A stretch of DNA of 64,000 nt. Source: Cladobotryum mycophilum. Its lineage: Eukaryota; Ascomycota; Sordariomycetes; Hypocreales; Hypocreaceae. The position numbers and the translations under genes were made by a program. Location of the stretch: NCBI GenBank assembly GCA_036429605.1, contig JAVFKD010000015.1, positions 2,627,421 through 2,691,420 of the forward strand. The letters run 5' to 3'. Under the pieces are notes generated by a model, which saw nothing but the letters and a program-made list of their open reading frames with translations, was not told the DNA's origin and ran no database searches. The number at the start of each line of letters is the position of its first letter. The first letter of the stretch is position 1. Shown piece by piece: positions 46,130-57,600 of this stretch.

Positions 46130-48664
46130 CCTGAGCTCACATAAGCAAAATGTGCTATTTCCTGAGGGTGACTGGGAAAAAGTTGTCGACGTCCTTTTAT
46201 AATAGCAAAGGCATTGTGAGCCTGTAACATCATCCAGGGCGAATCACAAAACGCCATAACATAAGATGGAGTAGTTGAAGGGACTAAGCATGCAAGTCAG
46301 CCGTTTCGTGGGTGTTCTCCACTCTATTTTACTGCCTGATCGGTAGTCGATGCTTGTCCATGAGTAGGAATCTCAGGGGTATTCTACTTTTAAGAATATT
46401 AGAAAACAGCATCTATTGCTATTATTCACTTGGTTTCTGGCTCATGTCTCTGGAGGCCGGATATTGCTTTCTTATCTTTCTGAAGAAAGGCCTCTTTTTG
46501 TCCCGAGTTGGATCTTTTGGGCATCTACCTTTTTTTTTCAGGTGTGTGTTGGGCATCACATTCCGTCCCTAACTTTCACATCAGTGGTCCGCCAATACCA
46601 CCCCAGTTCAGTATGTTGAGTGTCATACTAGTAAGTAGAGATGACCCTTTACCTATTAGATCTCACACAGTTTGAAGCTCGGCCCCAGTTGTACGGATTA
46701 TACGGACCGAGTACGTATGATGGTCTTCCACTAGGCTCCACACGGTTCCAGTGGTGGGGTCGTTGGAGGATCTTATAAGTCGGAAAGGGTAGTCACCGAT
46801 GGTGGGCTGGTTTACTGGGCATCGAAGAATGCGTTAGGCATGCTCCTATCGAGCACCTCGAACACTACGCGCTTAAGTATCGCCAGATTCCTTCATTTGT
46901 TCGCACTGAGCTCATCTTTACGAGCCGATCCCTCCTTGATGGCGAGAAGAAAAACGACGTACAGAGAGTATGAGGCGTCGTTTCCAGCGTTGCGAAATTC
47001 CGATATGTGTGACCGGCCGCCAGGCTCAGCCAGCACGCTCCGCAACGAAAAGCTTTGCCCACGTTCTGGGAGAATGTTTGGGTGATAAGGCGGAAAGACG
47101 AATTGAGAAATCGTGGGAGCCAATGATAGTTAAGATGGGCGCAATACTGGAGATATGTATATCGAGGAATCGTGGAATCCTTGGACCTTGCTGTGCTCGT
47201 CAAACACTCCATAGGACGTTGCAAACAGCCGGTCTTGGAGCTGTTACGATTATCTCTGATACTTATGCTTTGAACAATTGCCATAGGCAGCTGTCCCTGG
47301 GTAATTCACTGTGACTTAGCGAAAACACACCACCGCTTCACTTTCTTCGGGTTTTGAGTGAATGGCCTTTGTCAATTTCGGCGGTACCCTGACCTCAAAC
47401 ATTTGCACGAAGATCAAGTCGCTGAAGTGGCTGGGAGCAGACACCCTATATCAAGGCTCTCAGAGGTAATCATCCGAGGACAGGTTTCTCGGTTGACAGA
47501 TGCAGCCTCTGTCGTTCCGAAGCTACCTCGAGATCCAGGGACATGAATACAGCATCTGTTGATAGGGCACCGACTTCCCGCACTCCCAGAAGCCGCTGTA
47601 GATGCTTCAAACTACCGAATTTGGCGGATTGGACTCTTGGTGATTCGGTAAATGCGGGGGCAGATTCCATGATGAAGTGGCATGCACCTTGCCATTACCT
47701 GCCAAAGGATTATCGCAACAAAATTGATTGGTAGCAATGGATCTTTCTTGTATGACTCAAGTCCGTGTTGATCTCTCAGAATGATCCTCAACAGCGTGGT
47801 CTTCCTTTTGGTGATATTTTTTTAATCGCACGAATGAACAATCTTTAATTGACACAGCCACTCGTCCACCAGCACTCATTCACTGGCGCTCGGCACATCC
47901 ACAAATTGACACATCAATTATATACTTCAAATATAGACTCGTATGCAAGTTGGGGCTGGATATAAATTATGTTGCCGCTGTGTAAATTACCATCACTAGA
48001 ACTCATTATTTTCTCTGTTGATTCCCTTCGTCATTTGCGGTTCCTCGTATTGCTTGCGATTTCCCTCGTTGCCCTGTTGTTGCCCGTCATTCTCCGCGTT
48101 ACTCGTGTTTTCTGTTGCGCCTAATTATTATGGCTTTATCATCCCCTACCCTCATCATACGTCGGAAATATTCCTCATCACCCACATGCTAAGGTGAAGA
48201 TGAAGCAGGGGAATGAGGGGAAGAGTACATCACGCGCCCCCTATAATTGTAACCATTCCAGATAGTTCCCATCATCTTGAGCACCTACTTCCATATACAT
48301 CTAAAGCAGGTGTGTATTTTACCAACTGTCTTCTTTTTACTCACGAGAACGATCCGTGGTTCATGTCTCTCTACCAGTCACGAAAATGCTTTTCTCAGCC
48401 CAGTCAAAGCCGTACACTGAGGCCGCCGGTGGTAAAGTTGCAGGGGGCAGGTATGAGATGCAAGATCAGCCTTCGCCTGAAGATGTATTTTCAGAATGAT
48501 TCATCGTGTTTGTCCCACAATAGTATTGACCGAATCTATTTGACTACCAAAGATGTCTACTAAGAAACAAAGCTTGTGTCTATTTCTCAGTTGCCACCCC
48601 TCCGAGCCATCACTCCTTAGTCAGTGCCAATATTCCCCAACCACAAGGCTCAACTACCATGAAC
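46130..48664. other. 2.5 kb intergenic, nothing recognised apart from a minisatellite
   Basis: Frames around 46.9-47.7 kb are open on both strands for 60-140 codons but show no domain or splice chain. A degenerate 19-bp repeat array lies at 48019-48114. Confidence 0.4.
48019..48114 (+). repeat. Degenerate 19-bp minisatellite, five units
   Basis: Five units of 19-20 nt of the type GCGATTTCCCTCGTTGCCCT, related to the arrays that flank the NLR gene at 24.2 and 28.3 kb. Confidence 0.55.
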
Positions 48665-49183
48665 TTAGGTCGCTTGCCAAACCTGCAAGACAACACCATT
48701 GTCGCCTATCTCACCCGAGGATACGCAAAGAGCATTGTTCAGCCATGAGTATTTTTCACTGCCAGTCTCGAAGATCTGAGCATCAAAGTCCGAACCGGGT
48801 GGCGCATAGCCTTGCGCGGTCACATAAATATTGGCACCGTCATCGCTCTGGATAATGTAACGGGCATCCGGCCTGAAAGTGCCAGCCGAATCCGTCAGAC
48901 CCCAATCCCCTCCCCAATTTGCAACTGTGCCTGGAATCGGGTGTTAGTCGGGACTGTCAAGAAGCTTTCGTTGGCTATACAAACCGTTGAGTTTCGGTCC
49001 TTTAACTGTCCCACCAGTGATGGGGTAGACTTGTCGGAATCCGAGAGGCGTCGTGCCAATGACTATCGGCGCCGCAACAGTGATGTTCACCGCAAACAGG
49101 TACGTTAATGATGGGGGTTGAGGGGCGTTTGGTAGACCAGCAGCCACCGTAGCCAGCGAAACAAGTGCGGTTGTGAAATGCAT
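48665..49183 (-). CDS. Secreted DUF3237-family protein (154 aa)
   Basis: Two exons, 49183-48985 and 48930-48665, with a 54-nt intron (GTTTGT..TTCCAG, CTAAC branch) give 154 aa. Residues 1-16 (MHFTTALVSLATVAAG) are a signal peptide. The mature part follows the DUF3237 pattern: an N-terminal beta strand (LTYLFAVNITVAAPI), GGTVKGPKLNGTV across the splice site, GGDWGLTDSAGTFRPDARY, then QSDDGANIYVTAQGYAP and ETGSEKYSWLNNALCV. The family forms a small beta barrel of unknown biochemical role, common in bacteria and fungi and often in secreted form. Only one Cys is present in the mature chain. No partner gene is evident nearby. Confidence 0.88.
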
Positions 49184-50530
49184 TGTGATGCACTGTTATT
49201 TCTCTCAATTTTGCTTGTTTAGGGAAGAATGTGAATGTGAGATGCTGTGAATATGACTATGAACATGTTGTAAAGTTGACTCTCTGATTACACCTTTATA
49301 TGAACTCTGATCTCTGCCTGCACATCATAATTCATCATCCTGCTCTCAAGCCTTCGGGACCACCCCGGATGCTTGGGCTTGGCAATCACCAATGTCAGCA
49401 CAATGATGACTTTAATAAACGGACATAATAAACCCATATCTCCACTAAGCGCCGTACGAGTAACGATACTGTTCATGACTAAGTGCCAAGATGAGACGGC
49501 GTCAATACATGCAGGTCCTCTAGTTTAGAGCCTCTATCTGCGAGTAGAGCGGTGAATTGGTCCAACTCCGCTGACATTCTAGAAGGTACTTATGCATGGG
49601 AACTCTGCTGAGCAACTAGGCCTTTCAATAGTAAGCATGGCCATTTGAGGAATCTGCAGGGTATAAATGTAAGCACCTTATTTCTGAAGATTAGTCGCAT
49701 CGTGCGGGATGTTCCTCGATGAGCTTATATAAATGCTAAACGCTTGGGAGTGAGTATTTGCCCCGAACTCCTATCAATTCAGTCATCTAGAAGTGACTAA
49801 CGCACCCAAGCTTCGTCATTCTTCTAGGTATAATCGATATGAGTCTCGAAGTAGCGCTTACGGATAGCCAATTATTTTACATGGGTGCTCCATTGTCTCG
49901 AAATTCGTCACCATCCTCCAATGTGAAAAACCGTCCATGGACATAATAGCCAAAGTCCGATTTATACCAGAATACACTGCACTCGGATGTCTGGTAGTTT
50001 GTCCTGTCAGTGCGGGTTTGCGGATTTCGCATACAAAGGCTTTTAGTACCCAAAATTAACGTTTGTTTATACACTACATCGAGCTCATTTTACTCATAGC
50101 CGGAGTTTGATGATAACGACAGCTTTTTAATAGTAAAATATACTTAGGGTAGGTAGGTTATGACACTACCCTATGCACACATTATCGACAGCAATACCTT
50201 ATACCACCACCCACGGAATGTATAGAGAACATCTAAACAACTGATCTACCGATAGGCGAAATTACAAGACAGGTTAAATCAGGGTTATTTACCGCTTTTA
50301 AAAGACATCAATATGATGCCAAAGTCATGTTAGCGGAAGCAGATTCACTAGTCAAGATGGCTGTGCCGTGTGGCTTCTTCAGGTGACAAGAAAACATCAA
50401 CCTCGGAGTACGCCTTGCGTCAACCTACCAAGTGCTTTCTAATAAAAATTCACATCGGCCCAGTGGTCATCCATCTTCTGCCGAGATGAAACATACGCCC
50501 CGTATTCTTCTGCACGAGAACTGATCTTGC
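49184..50530. other. Intergenic, nothing recognised
   Basis: AT-rich sequence; no coding frame. It should include promoters of the divergent DUF3237 and NLR genes. Confidence 0.45.
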
Positions 50531-52263
50531 ATGTCAGCCATGGAGCCAGGTAGTCTCGCGGTTGGGCTTCTCCGGCTCGGTAGCCCCTTTGGCTCATCGC
50601 TAGAAGCCATCAAAAGATTTGAGACATGGGAAGATTTCAAGAAAGACTCGCGCACATTAGCTGCACGGTTTGAGGCGGACAAGCTTCGCTTAGAGAAATG
50701 GGGTCAAGCGGTGGGGTTTGAGAATGGCAGGCTGTCGGAGATCCATCACGAGGCTCTAAATGATTCGCAGACAGTTTCAGCAGTGGAGGAGATCTTCTTT
50801 GTTATTAAAGATACCTGTCAGAGTGATGGAGATGGGTTCTCTATTGATCAGTCGCCAATTAGAAGACCTCGTCGCAGTTCAACATCAGATTCCAAGATGA
50901 AGAAGTTCAAATGGGCAATGGGAGACAAGGCAAAAAGAACATCCCAAGTCGAGCAATTTAGAGTATTGGTTCAGGACCTATACAACCTCATTCCTCTGGA
51001 CGGGTCATTCACTCACTCAGAAGACATGAATAGTACATAACCTCCATCTTTCTCACCGCATCTCTGATCAAAAATAGGAAGTGTTTCGGATAGGGAACCG
51101 TGGAATTCCGAATTCCGAAGCATCTTGGACAGGATAGAAAATGGCATTGAAGGTAGGTCACCCCTCATCGCTCGCCATTCCTCTCATTGCCCATCATTAT
51201 TCCCATTTCCCATTATTACTTCCATCATATTAAGAACTTATCTTCTCCTTGCTTTACATATCAATGTGGGGGACATTTTCTGATGGTGTTCTCTAACCCT
51301 CTAAACCCTTCATCATGATTGAAGCCCCGCTCATTCGTTACTGCAGTTAAGACACGCAAGAGTGTACATGGATGGCTGATGGGCCACCACGGAACCAATG
51401 ACTTATATGAAATTGCGCTTCGGAGAAAATTGGACGGCACTTGCAGCTGGATCTTGAATCGACCCGCCTTTATCCAGTGGGCATCGGAGCATTTTCCATC
51501 GGACTGTGCCAAAGTGTTGTGGATCAACGGATCGGCGGGTTTCGGTAAGACAATCTTGTGTGCCAGTCTGACCGAACATATTTCATCGCAGCTTGAGACG
51601 CCAGTTGGCTACTTCTTCTTCTCTTCTGATTTCGAGAGTCGAGGAGATCCGTATGTGACAATCCAATGTTGGCTATCACAGATCATCGCATCTCACCCAG
51701 CCGCGTTCGAAATAGCGCACGATACATGGGTTAACAATAATGAAAAAATCATCTCTCGTGGTGATCTCATCAATGTTCTCCAAGATATCACACAAGTCGT
51801 GCCTGGATGTACCCTCATCCTGGACGGACTGGATGAATGTATAAGCAAGAGAGATGAGCAATACCCCGACGACAAGACCATAACAGGATTCGTGGAGGTT
51901 TTGACACAGGCTGTTGGTCAAACTAACACCAGAATATTGGTTGTAAGCCGAGATGAGCCAGAGATTCGACGCGGTCTCGCGGCCGACTTCGCGGGGACCA
52001 TTTTCTACCAACACATCCTTCCCGAAGATGTCCAATCAGACATTTTATCCTACTCGAGAAGCATCGTCGAAAAGAAGCTCGTAAAGAAGACCGAGTCGCT
52101 CAAAGAAACTATCTCTCAGAAAATGGCAGATCACTGCAATGATCAATTCCTATGGCTGAAGATGCAAGAAGACAACCTGCGGGGTTGGAAGAACCAGAAG
52201 CAGCTCGAAGACACCATTGACCAAACTCCCATAAAGCTCAAGCATATCTATGAGCGCAACTAG
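50531..52263 (+). CDS. NLR, 5' part: HeLo-like and NACHT domains (497 aa to in-frame TAG)
   Basis: First part of a STAND receptor. Exons 50531-51032, 51078-51152 and 51347 onwards, with introns of 45 and 194 nt. The start is 50531, or the better-placed ATG at 50540 (MEPGSLAVGLLRLGS). The N-terminal 165 residues are a helical HeLo-like domain (ADKLRLEKWGQAVGFENGRL), the class that acts as membrane-disrupting effector in fungal cell death. NACHT follows: KVLWINGSAGFGKT (Walker A, about 254-261), LILDGLDEC (Walker B, 349-357) and RILVVSRDEPEIR. The frame stops at TAG 52261-52263 in HIYERN-stop-DKI, where homologues have Trp (YxRNW), so TGG to TAG is the likely change. The same frame continues into the ankyrin part. 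As it stands, an N-terminal effector plus NACHT protein without sensor would be made. Confidence 0.87.
51160..51232 (+). repeat. Possible degenerate 19-bp minisatellite in an NLR intron
   Basis: Pyrimidine-rich words (CTCATTGCCCATCATTATTC and similar) with roughly 17-20-nt spacing inside the second intron of the NLR gene. They resemble the arrays at 24.2, 28.3 and 48.0 kb, but weakly. Confidence 0.35.
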
Positions 52264-54675
52264 GATAAGATTATGCAGTCATCGGAAAGGGAACGGAATC
52301 GAGCAATTTCTCTGCTGCGCTGGGCCGCGTTTGCGATGCGACCACTAAGAGTGTGTGAAATTGCAGAGGCTCTACTTATTAGCGATAGTTATGAAGAACT
52401 TTTTCTAGATGAGATGCCGGATGCAATCGATCAGGAATACATCGACTTTGAGATATCAAGCTTGTGCGGATCGCTGGTAGAAATCCGAGATGCGGCATCC
52501 GAATCCGATATTGGACTGAGAACAGTGCACCTCGCCCATTTCTCGGTCAAGGAGTTCTTCATCAGCAGGATGGCCCCTATGCAAAACAACTTGGCGGCTA
52601 ATGAGCGCCTTCATAGCAGCATACTAGCCAAGATGTGTCTCTGTTACGTAAATTTTTCAACAGTATGGCAAGCGGGCCAAGACAATATCAATCAAGTTGA
52701 AGGATCACTGCGTGTTTATGCAGCGACATCATGGGATCAACACGCTACGTTGAGCAAGCCAAACGATTCGATACTAAACGGCCTCATCAACAAGCTGTTT
52801 GATGAAGAGAACAAGAGTCGGGGGCCCTGGAGGGCATGCTTCGATCAAAATCGTCGAGACAGCAGCCCCGATGGTAAACCTCTGTATCATGCTGCGCTGC
52901 TGGGTCTTGCCGACGCGGTCAACTTCCTTGTCAACGAGAAACACTGCGACCCAAATGAAGCAACGCGACACGGCGAAGCGCCGCTCGCAGTCGCCTGTGA
53001 GAGGGGTAACATGGAGATTGTAAAAATATTGCCACAAGGCAGAGCAGGCGTTGCTACCGTCGATGTGAATGGTTGGATGCCAATCAATCTAGCATCGTTT
53101 TCCGGGCACTTTGACGTGGCAAAGCTGCTCATCCAGAACGGGGCCGATATCACCCTTGGGTGCGAAGGATGGACTCCTCTACACTGCGCCTGTCAAGGTG
53201 GACACATCGACATTGCGAAATTACTCATTAACAACGGGGCGAGCATCACGATTCCGAACCAAATTGGGTGGACACCTCTCAACTTGGCATGTGACAATGG
53301 ACATGTTGAGATTGTCAAGCTTTTTCTAGAACAAGGCGCCGACATCAACGTTCCAAACATCTACGGGTCAACGCCAATCTACAGGGCTTCATCCAACGGG
53401 CAATTAGCCGTAGTCAAGCTTCTTCTCGAAGCAGGGGCCGATCCCGCCATTGCCAAAGACGATGGATGGACGCCGCTTATGGTAGCGTCATATGATGGAT
53501 ATGTCGAAATAGTCAAACTCTTCCTTGAACGCGGTGTCAATCTTGAAGCCTCAAACGACGACGGATTAACTTCGCTGAGCATTGCGGCTCAAGAAGGTAA
53601 GATTGAGGTAGTCAAGCTTTTGCTCGACAAGGGTGCCGATTTTTCGTCTCCCAGTTATTCCGGCTGGACAGCGCTTCATGTAGCATCAGCGCAAGGAAAG
53701 CTTGATGTTGTCAAATTTCTACTCGATCACGGCGCTGATCTCTCTATTACAAACAACGAGGCATCAACGCCTTTGACATCCGCCACTAATAACGGCCATC
53801 TCGAAGTGGTAAAGCTGCTCGTCGAGAATGGAGCCGACATCAGCCATACTAATGACGAAGGATGGACCTGTTTACACACAGCATGCAGCAACGGGTTCGT
53901 CAATGTGGTTGACCTTCTGATCGAGAAAGGGGCCGATATTACAGCCAGGACACTTGACGGGTCTACACCGCTGATTGTGGCGGCCGAAGGTGGACAATCC
54001 GAGGTGGTCAAGTTCCTCATCAACAAGGGCGCCGATACAGAGCTCGCAAACGACTACGGATGGAAGCCAATACACTCGGCTGCCTACAGCGGATGCACCG
54101 ATGCGGTGAAGCTACTCCTCAATTCTGGGACAGACATCGACGATGAAGATATCAATCATCGCTCGGCGCTCTTCCATGCCGCTGCCAGAGGACACATCGA
54201 CGTAGTGCGCCTTTTACTCTCGCATGAAGCCAATTCCAATGCCACAGACTTTTACGACTCGATGCCAATACCCGCGTCGATCAGGAACAGACACGACGAG
54301 GTAACAGGGTTTCTTCTATCGACCAATACTATTCCCATCGACTTCAAGGACGGCTTCGGCAAGAGTCTGTTTTGGTGGGCGGCAAGGAGCGGAAGTTCGA
54401 AAGCGACAGATCTTTTGCTTCGGGAAGCTAGACGAATGGGCATCGAAGTTGGCGAGGATGATTGCGAAGTCGAAGCAAGCCCAAAGTCATTGGAAAGTCC
54501 AACATGGTGGTGCGACGTCTGTACTCGGTACCCTCCTCGCGGTAGTGTCCATTACGAATGCGATATCTGCCATAGCGACGGGTTCTTCATGTACGGAGAG
54601 TGCCATGAGATAGGTATGCGATGCCATGACGCCTTTCACGAGCTTGAATCGTACGTTGAATTTGGCGGTGCCTGA
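52264..54675 (+). CDS. NLR, 3' part: winged-helix, ankyrin repeats and ZZ finger (800 aa from ATG 52273)
   Basis: In frame with the upstream NACHT part. It begins with the post-NACHT helical region (RAISLLRWAAFAMRPLRVCE; HLAHFSVKEFF), as is normal in the middle of a fungal NLR. About 16 ankyrin repeats follow (roughly residues 205-720 of this part), many close to consensus (GWTPLHCACQGGHIDIAKLL). The C terminus has a ZZ-type zinc finger: WWCDVC, then YECDIC, GFFMYGEC and MRCHDAFHEL. The first Cys of the usual C-x2-C pair in FxxCxxC is Tyr here (MYGEC), a lost zinc ligand. An ATG at 52273 could start a separate ankyrin-only protein, but there is no promoter evidence. Ankyrin repeats are the ligand-sensing part of such receptors. 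Confidence 0.87.
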   Translation, partial: DKIMQSSERERNRAISLLRWAAFAMRPLRVCEIAEALLISDSYEELFLDEMPDAIDQEYIDFEISSLCGSLVEIRDAASESDIGLRTVHLAHFSVKEFFISRMAPMQNNLAANERLHSSILAKMCLCYVNFSTVWQAGQDNINQVEGSLRVYAATSWDQHATLSKPNDSILNGLINKLFDEENKSRGPWRACFDQNRRDSSPDGKPLYHAALLGLADAVNFLVNEKHCDPNEATRHGEAPLAVACERGNMEIVKILPQGRAGVATVDVNGWMPINLASFSGHFDVAKLLIQNGADITLGCEGWTPLHCACQGGHIDIAKLLINNGASITIPNQIGWTPLNLACDNGHVEIVKLFLEQGADINVPNIYGSTPIYRASSNGQLAVVKLLLEAGADPAIAKDDGWTPLMVASYDGYVEIVKLFLERGVNLEASNDDGLTSLSIAAQEGKIEVVKLLLDKGADFSSPSYSGWTALHVASAQGKLDVVKFLLDHGADLSITNNEASTPLTSATNNGHLEVVKLLVENGADISHTNDEGWTCLHTACSNGFVNVVDLLIEKGADITARTLDGSTPLIVAAEGGQSEVVKFLINKGADTELANDYGWKPIHSAAYSGCTDAVKLLLNSGTDIDDEDINHRSALFHAAARGHIDVVRLLLSHEANSNATDFYDSMPIPASIRNRHDEVTGFLLSTNTIPIDFKDGFGKSLFWWAARSGSSKATDLLLREARRMGIEVGEDDCEVEASPKSLESPTWWCDVCTRYPPRGSVHYECDICHSDGFFMYGECHEIGMRCHDAFHELESYVEFGGA

Positions 54676-57600
54676 AGTTGAGATTCAATGTGCAAACTGG
54701 CAAAGGAAAGAGAGGCCCGTAGAATTGTTTCTAAAGGAATAGGTCGGTGAAACTCTGAGCGTAAAGTAGCCAAGGCGGACTTGAGTTAGTTTGTTCGAGT
54801 CTATATATGGTCTACTGAATTGGGAGGGGGGAGAAACCAGTACGTGGTATCGTGAAGGGCGCTATGGATAGTTTTCCGTAAGTAGCCTTGCTCTTCGATT
54901 CTAAATGTCTCAGTCCCTTAGAGCGGTAGACCAGATTTTTTTTGTCCGGAGCTTTTCCTATGGGCCGATATTTAACTTGGCGTTGTTATCGTGGAGTTTT
55001 TTTTCGAGCAAACGAACAATGTCACGGTCAAAAAAGACGGGACTTTCGCCTACGCTTGGGCGCCTAATTCTCGAAAACACGAAGCTGGAGATGGTATGGA
55101 GAGGTTGTCACGCATCCAAAGGCGGCTGCCTAGACGGAGGGCTCTGAATCCAGTCGAAATGCTATGAAACAAGACATTAATACTGCACATATCATCAAGG
55201 ATCTCAGCCCATTCGGCCGAAATCAGGGCCATCGGCGCCTCCGTCTTCATCTTTGCCTGCGATTGGCTGGTCGCGTGCACATGGCCAACACGGGAGCAGC
55301 CGTCGGTTGAATGGGAGGTTGCTGGGCGGTCTAAACGGTCGTATTCTGCTATTGTCTCTCAAGACATGTTGTTGGTTGGTTTGTTGTATTGATGTTGTGA
55401 GCAAAGTTCCATGAGTTCTCTTTTAATGCGAGAGCTTTGATCTCCCTATTGAACAGCTCAGCTAATATGTCTTAGAATCATGAACACAACAAGGACACTT
55501 GCGCAAGGAGGAATAGAGTTAATGACTAGTTTAGCAATGGAATCAAGATACTATGAGCTATTGCGTGATCAATTATGTTGATACAGTTTCTCCCAGCATC
55601 TCGTTGTCCGGTTATAGGGTAACCATTTACACAGCTAAACATCCATTTTCATGTCGCTCTCTAATATCTATTCAGGAGATGGAGTCCATATCTTGACCGG
55701 AGCGCGAGTCATGCTAATCGCCCCTCCTGCTCTTGGCCATGGCGGCGAACTGCTTTTGATTCAAGGTACGAGATTTGAGATTACTCATAGTCTTAAGATA
55801 CATACATGAGAACATGTCACAGCCGGCATGCATGTCTCATGAGTCGATCGTTTCGGTCTGCAAGACTTTGCGAGAAGCACTCTGGCAGTAGGACTTGTAT
55901 TCTTGACTCTCACCTGATGACCTCGAGTTTCCGCGATTAGCGGCGTATTGCCAAAATGGTCTAGAGGAAACGTTGTCTCGCCGTCAAGGTATCATCAAGC
56001 CGGCGGCGATACGATTCAACGATGAAAGCCGCTGCTTCAACCCGATTCACTGTTGAATCTATTCAAAGTTGCGAAAGGAAGCATATCCAATCATCTTCAA
56101 CCTATCGCTTATCAAGTTCTAGACTTCAAAAAACGGCCGCAACGACACAAACACCTGCTGCCTGCAGTTAAGCTCCCGCCAATACAACGGAACAAAGTAA
56201 AGAACGCATCAAACTTCTTCTTTTTTCTATGCATGCAATAAGCATAAGATAAAATTTCATGCTTCCTTCCTGACCACCCTCACAAAAAGGGGAGCTCATG
56301 TGGGGCCCCAGAGGATTGCAGCCCCCCTTGAGTGACCAGTGACGCTGCGTGATGACTTTGCATGAGTGTGAGTGACTCTGCATGCGCAAACCATCCGTCT
56401 ATCACACATGAACCCGTGGCAGCGTAGTATTTCTTGGTCAGACGGAGTAGTTCGGAGGCAGGTAAGCAGGCGATGATTTTTTTTGGGTTTGCTGTCTGGA
56501 GGAAAACTTCCAGGTTCTCGACGTGCAGCATCTCCTTACTTGCCTTCCCAATTAAACAAAGGTTTGCCACACCCGACGAGCCGCTCAGAGACGATTCAAC
56601 CTTGAAGCGGACATTACTTTCATTGTCGGGACGGCAAGAGTTGTCATCTTTTGGCATTCCGTCCTCGGAATGAACATTTCCTGGCTCTCACGTTCTTGCG
56701 ATGGTTGTTGAAGCCCTCACTTACGGAATACCAAATGCAGAGCGGTCTAACAAGAAAAGCGAAACGATACCCGGAATGAACTAATAATTGAGTGCCGTGT
56801 TCCGAGAAGGCAGACCAACATGTATGCCAAGGCCCTGGCCTGATGGATGAATGAAATGTCCTGGGGGGGGGCTCAAATGCCGTGCTCCACACCCGGAAGG
56901 CGCTTAAAACACACTCCTTCTGAGTGATTGGGCATCCACAGCACTGAAACAGAGCCTGTGCGTGAAGCACAATTGTCCTGGGGGCTGCTTCCATGTCATG
57001 TTTATCTAATCTCAGGAGGGAAGACGGAACGGACAGCTACCATGAGGACTTTGGATCAAAATGATACTTCATGAGTTGTATGTACTGTGGGTTCTGTCGT
57101 TCTCGGAGTTGGAAAACTCGGATCATGGTACCGACCGTTGATCGACAAAATGATCAACAGGGCAAAAAGAACTGCTATAGCCATGGATGACAAGCGGCTA
57201 TAGTTCCCCAAGAGGATCCTGCGACAAGGATCCTACAGATCCGGGCAGGACAAGACCAGAGGGGTCCATGTTTCCAGATCTCTTGCTCTTCCACTTCCTC
57301 CCGCAACCAAAAGTCCCCCCTTTGCTCCCTCCAACCAGGGCTCGCATCCTTTGCACGCATGCCCACGAAGCTGGAGCCATGATAGCGTCAGGGCCTGCTA
57401 TAGGCTCTGTCTCATAATATAAAACGGAGTTTTTGCTTTCAAGTCATTTGTGGGGTCAGGAAAATGCCTCACACGGCTGTCGCCTCGTCACAAAAGATCC
57501 CCGGCGGCAGTGTGTGAACGCACAGAGACGAATCGACGAATGAGTGAGATCAGAGTCCCTTGTTTCAACCCAAGTAGAAACGAAAGAGAAACATAAAACA

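Noticed and set aside
56280..56994. Minus-strand frames of 116-125 codons
   Set aside because: No domain or splice chain; composition is not coding-like.
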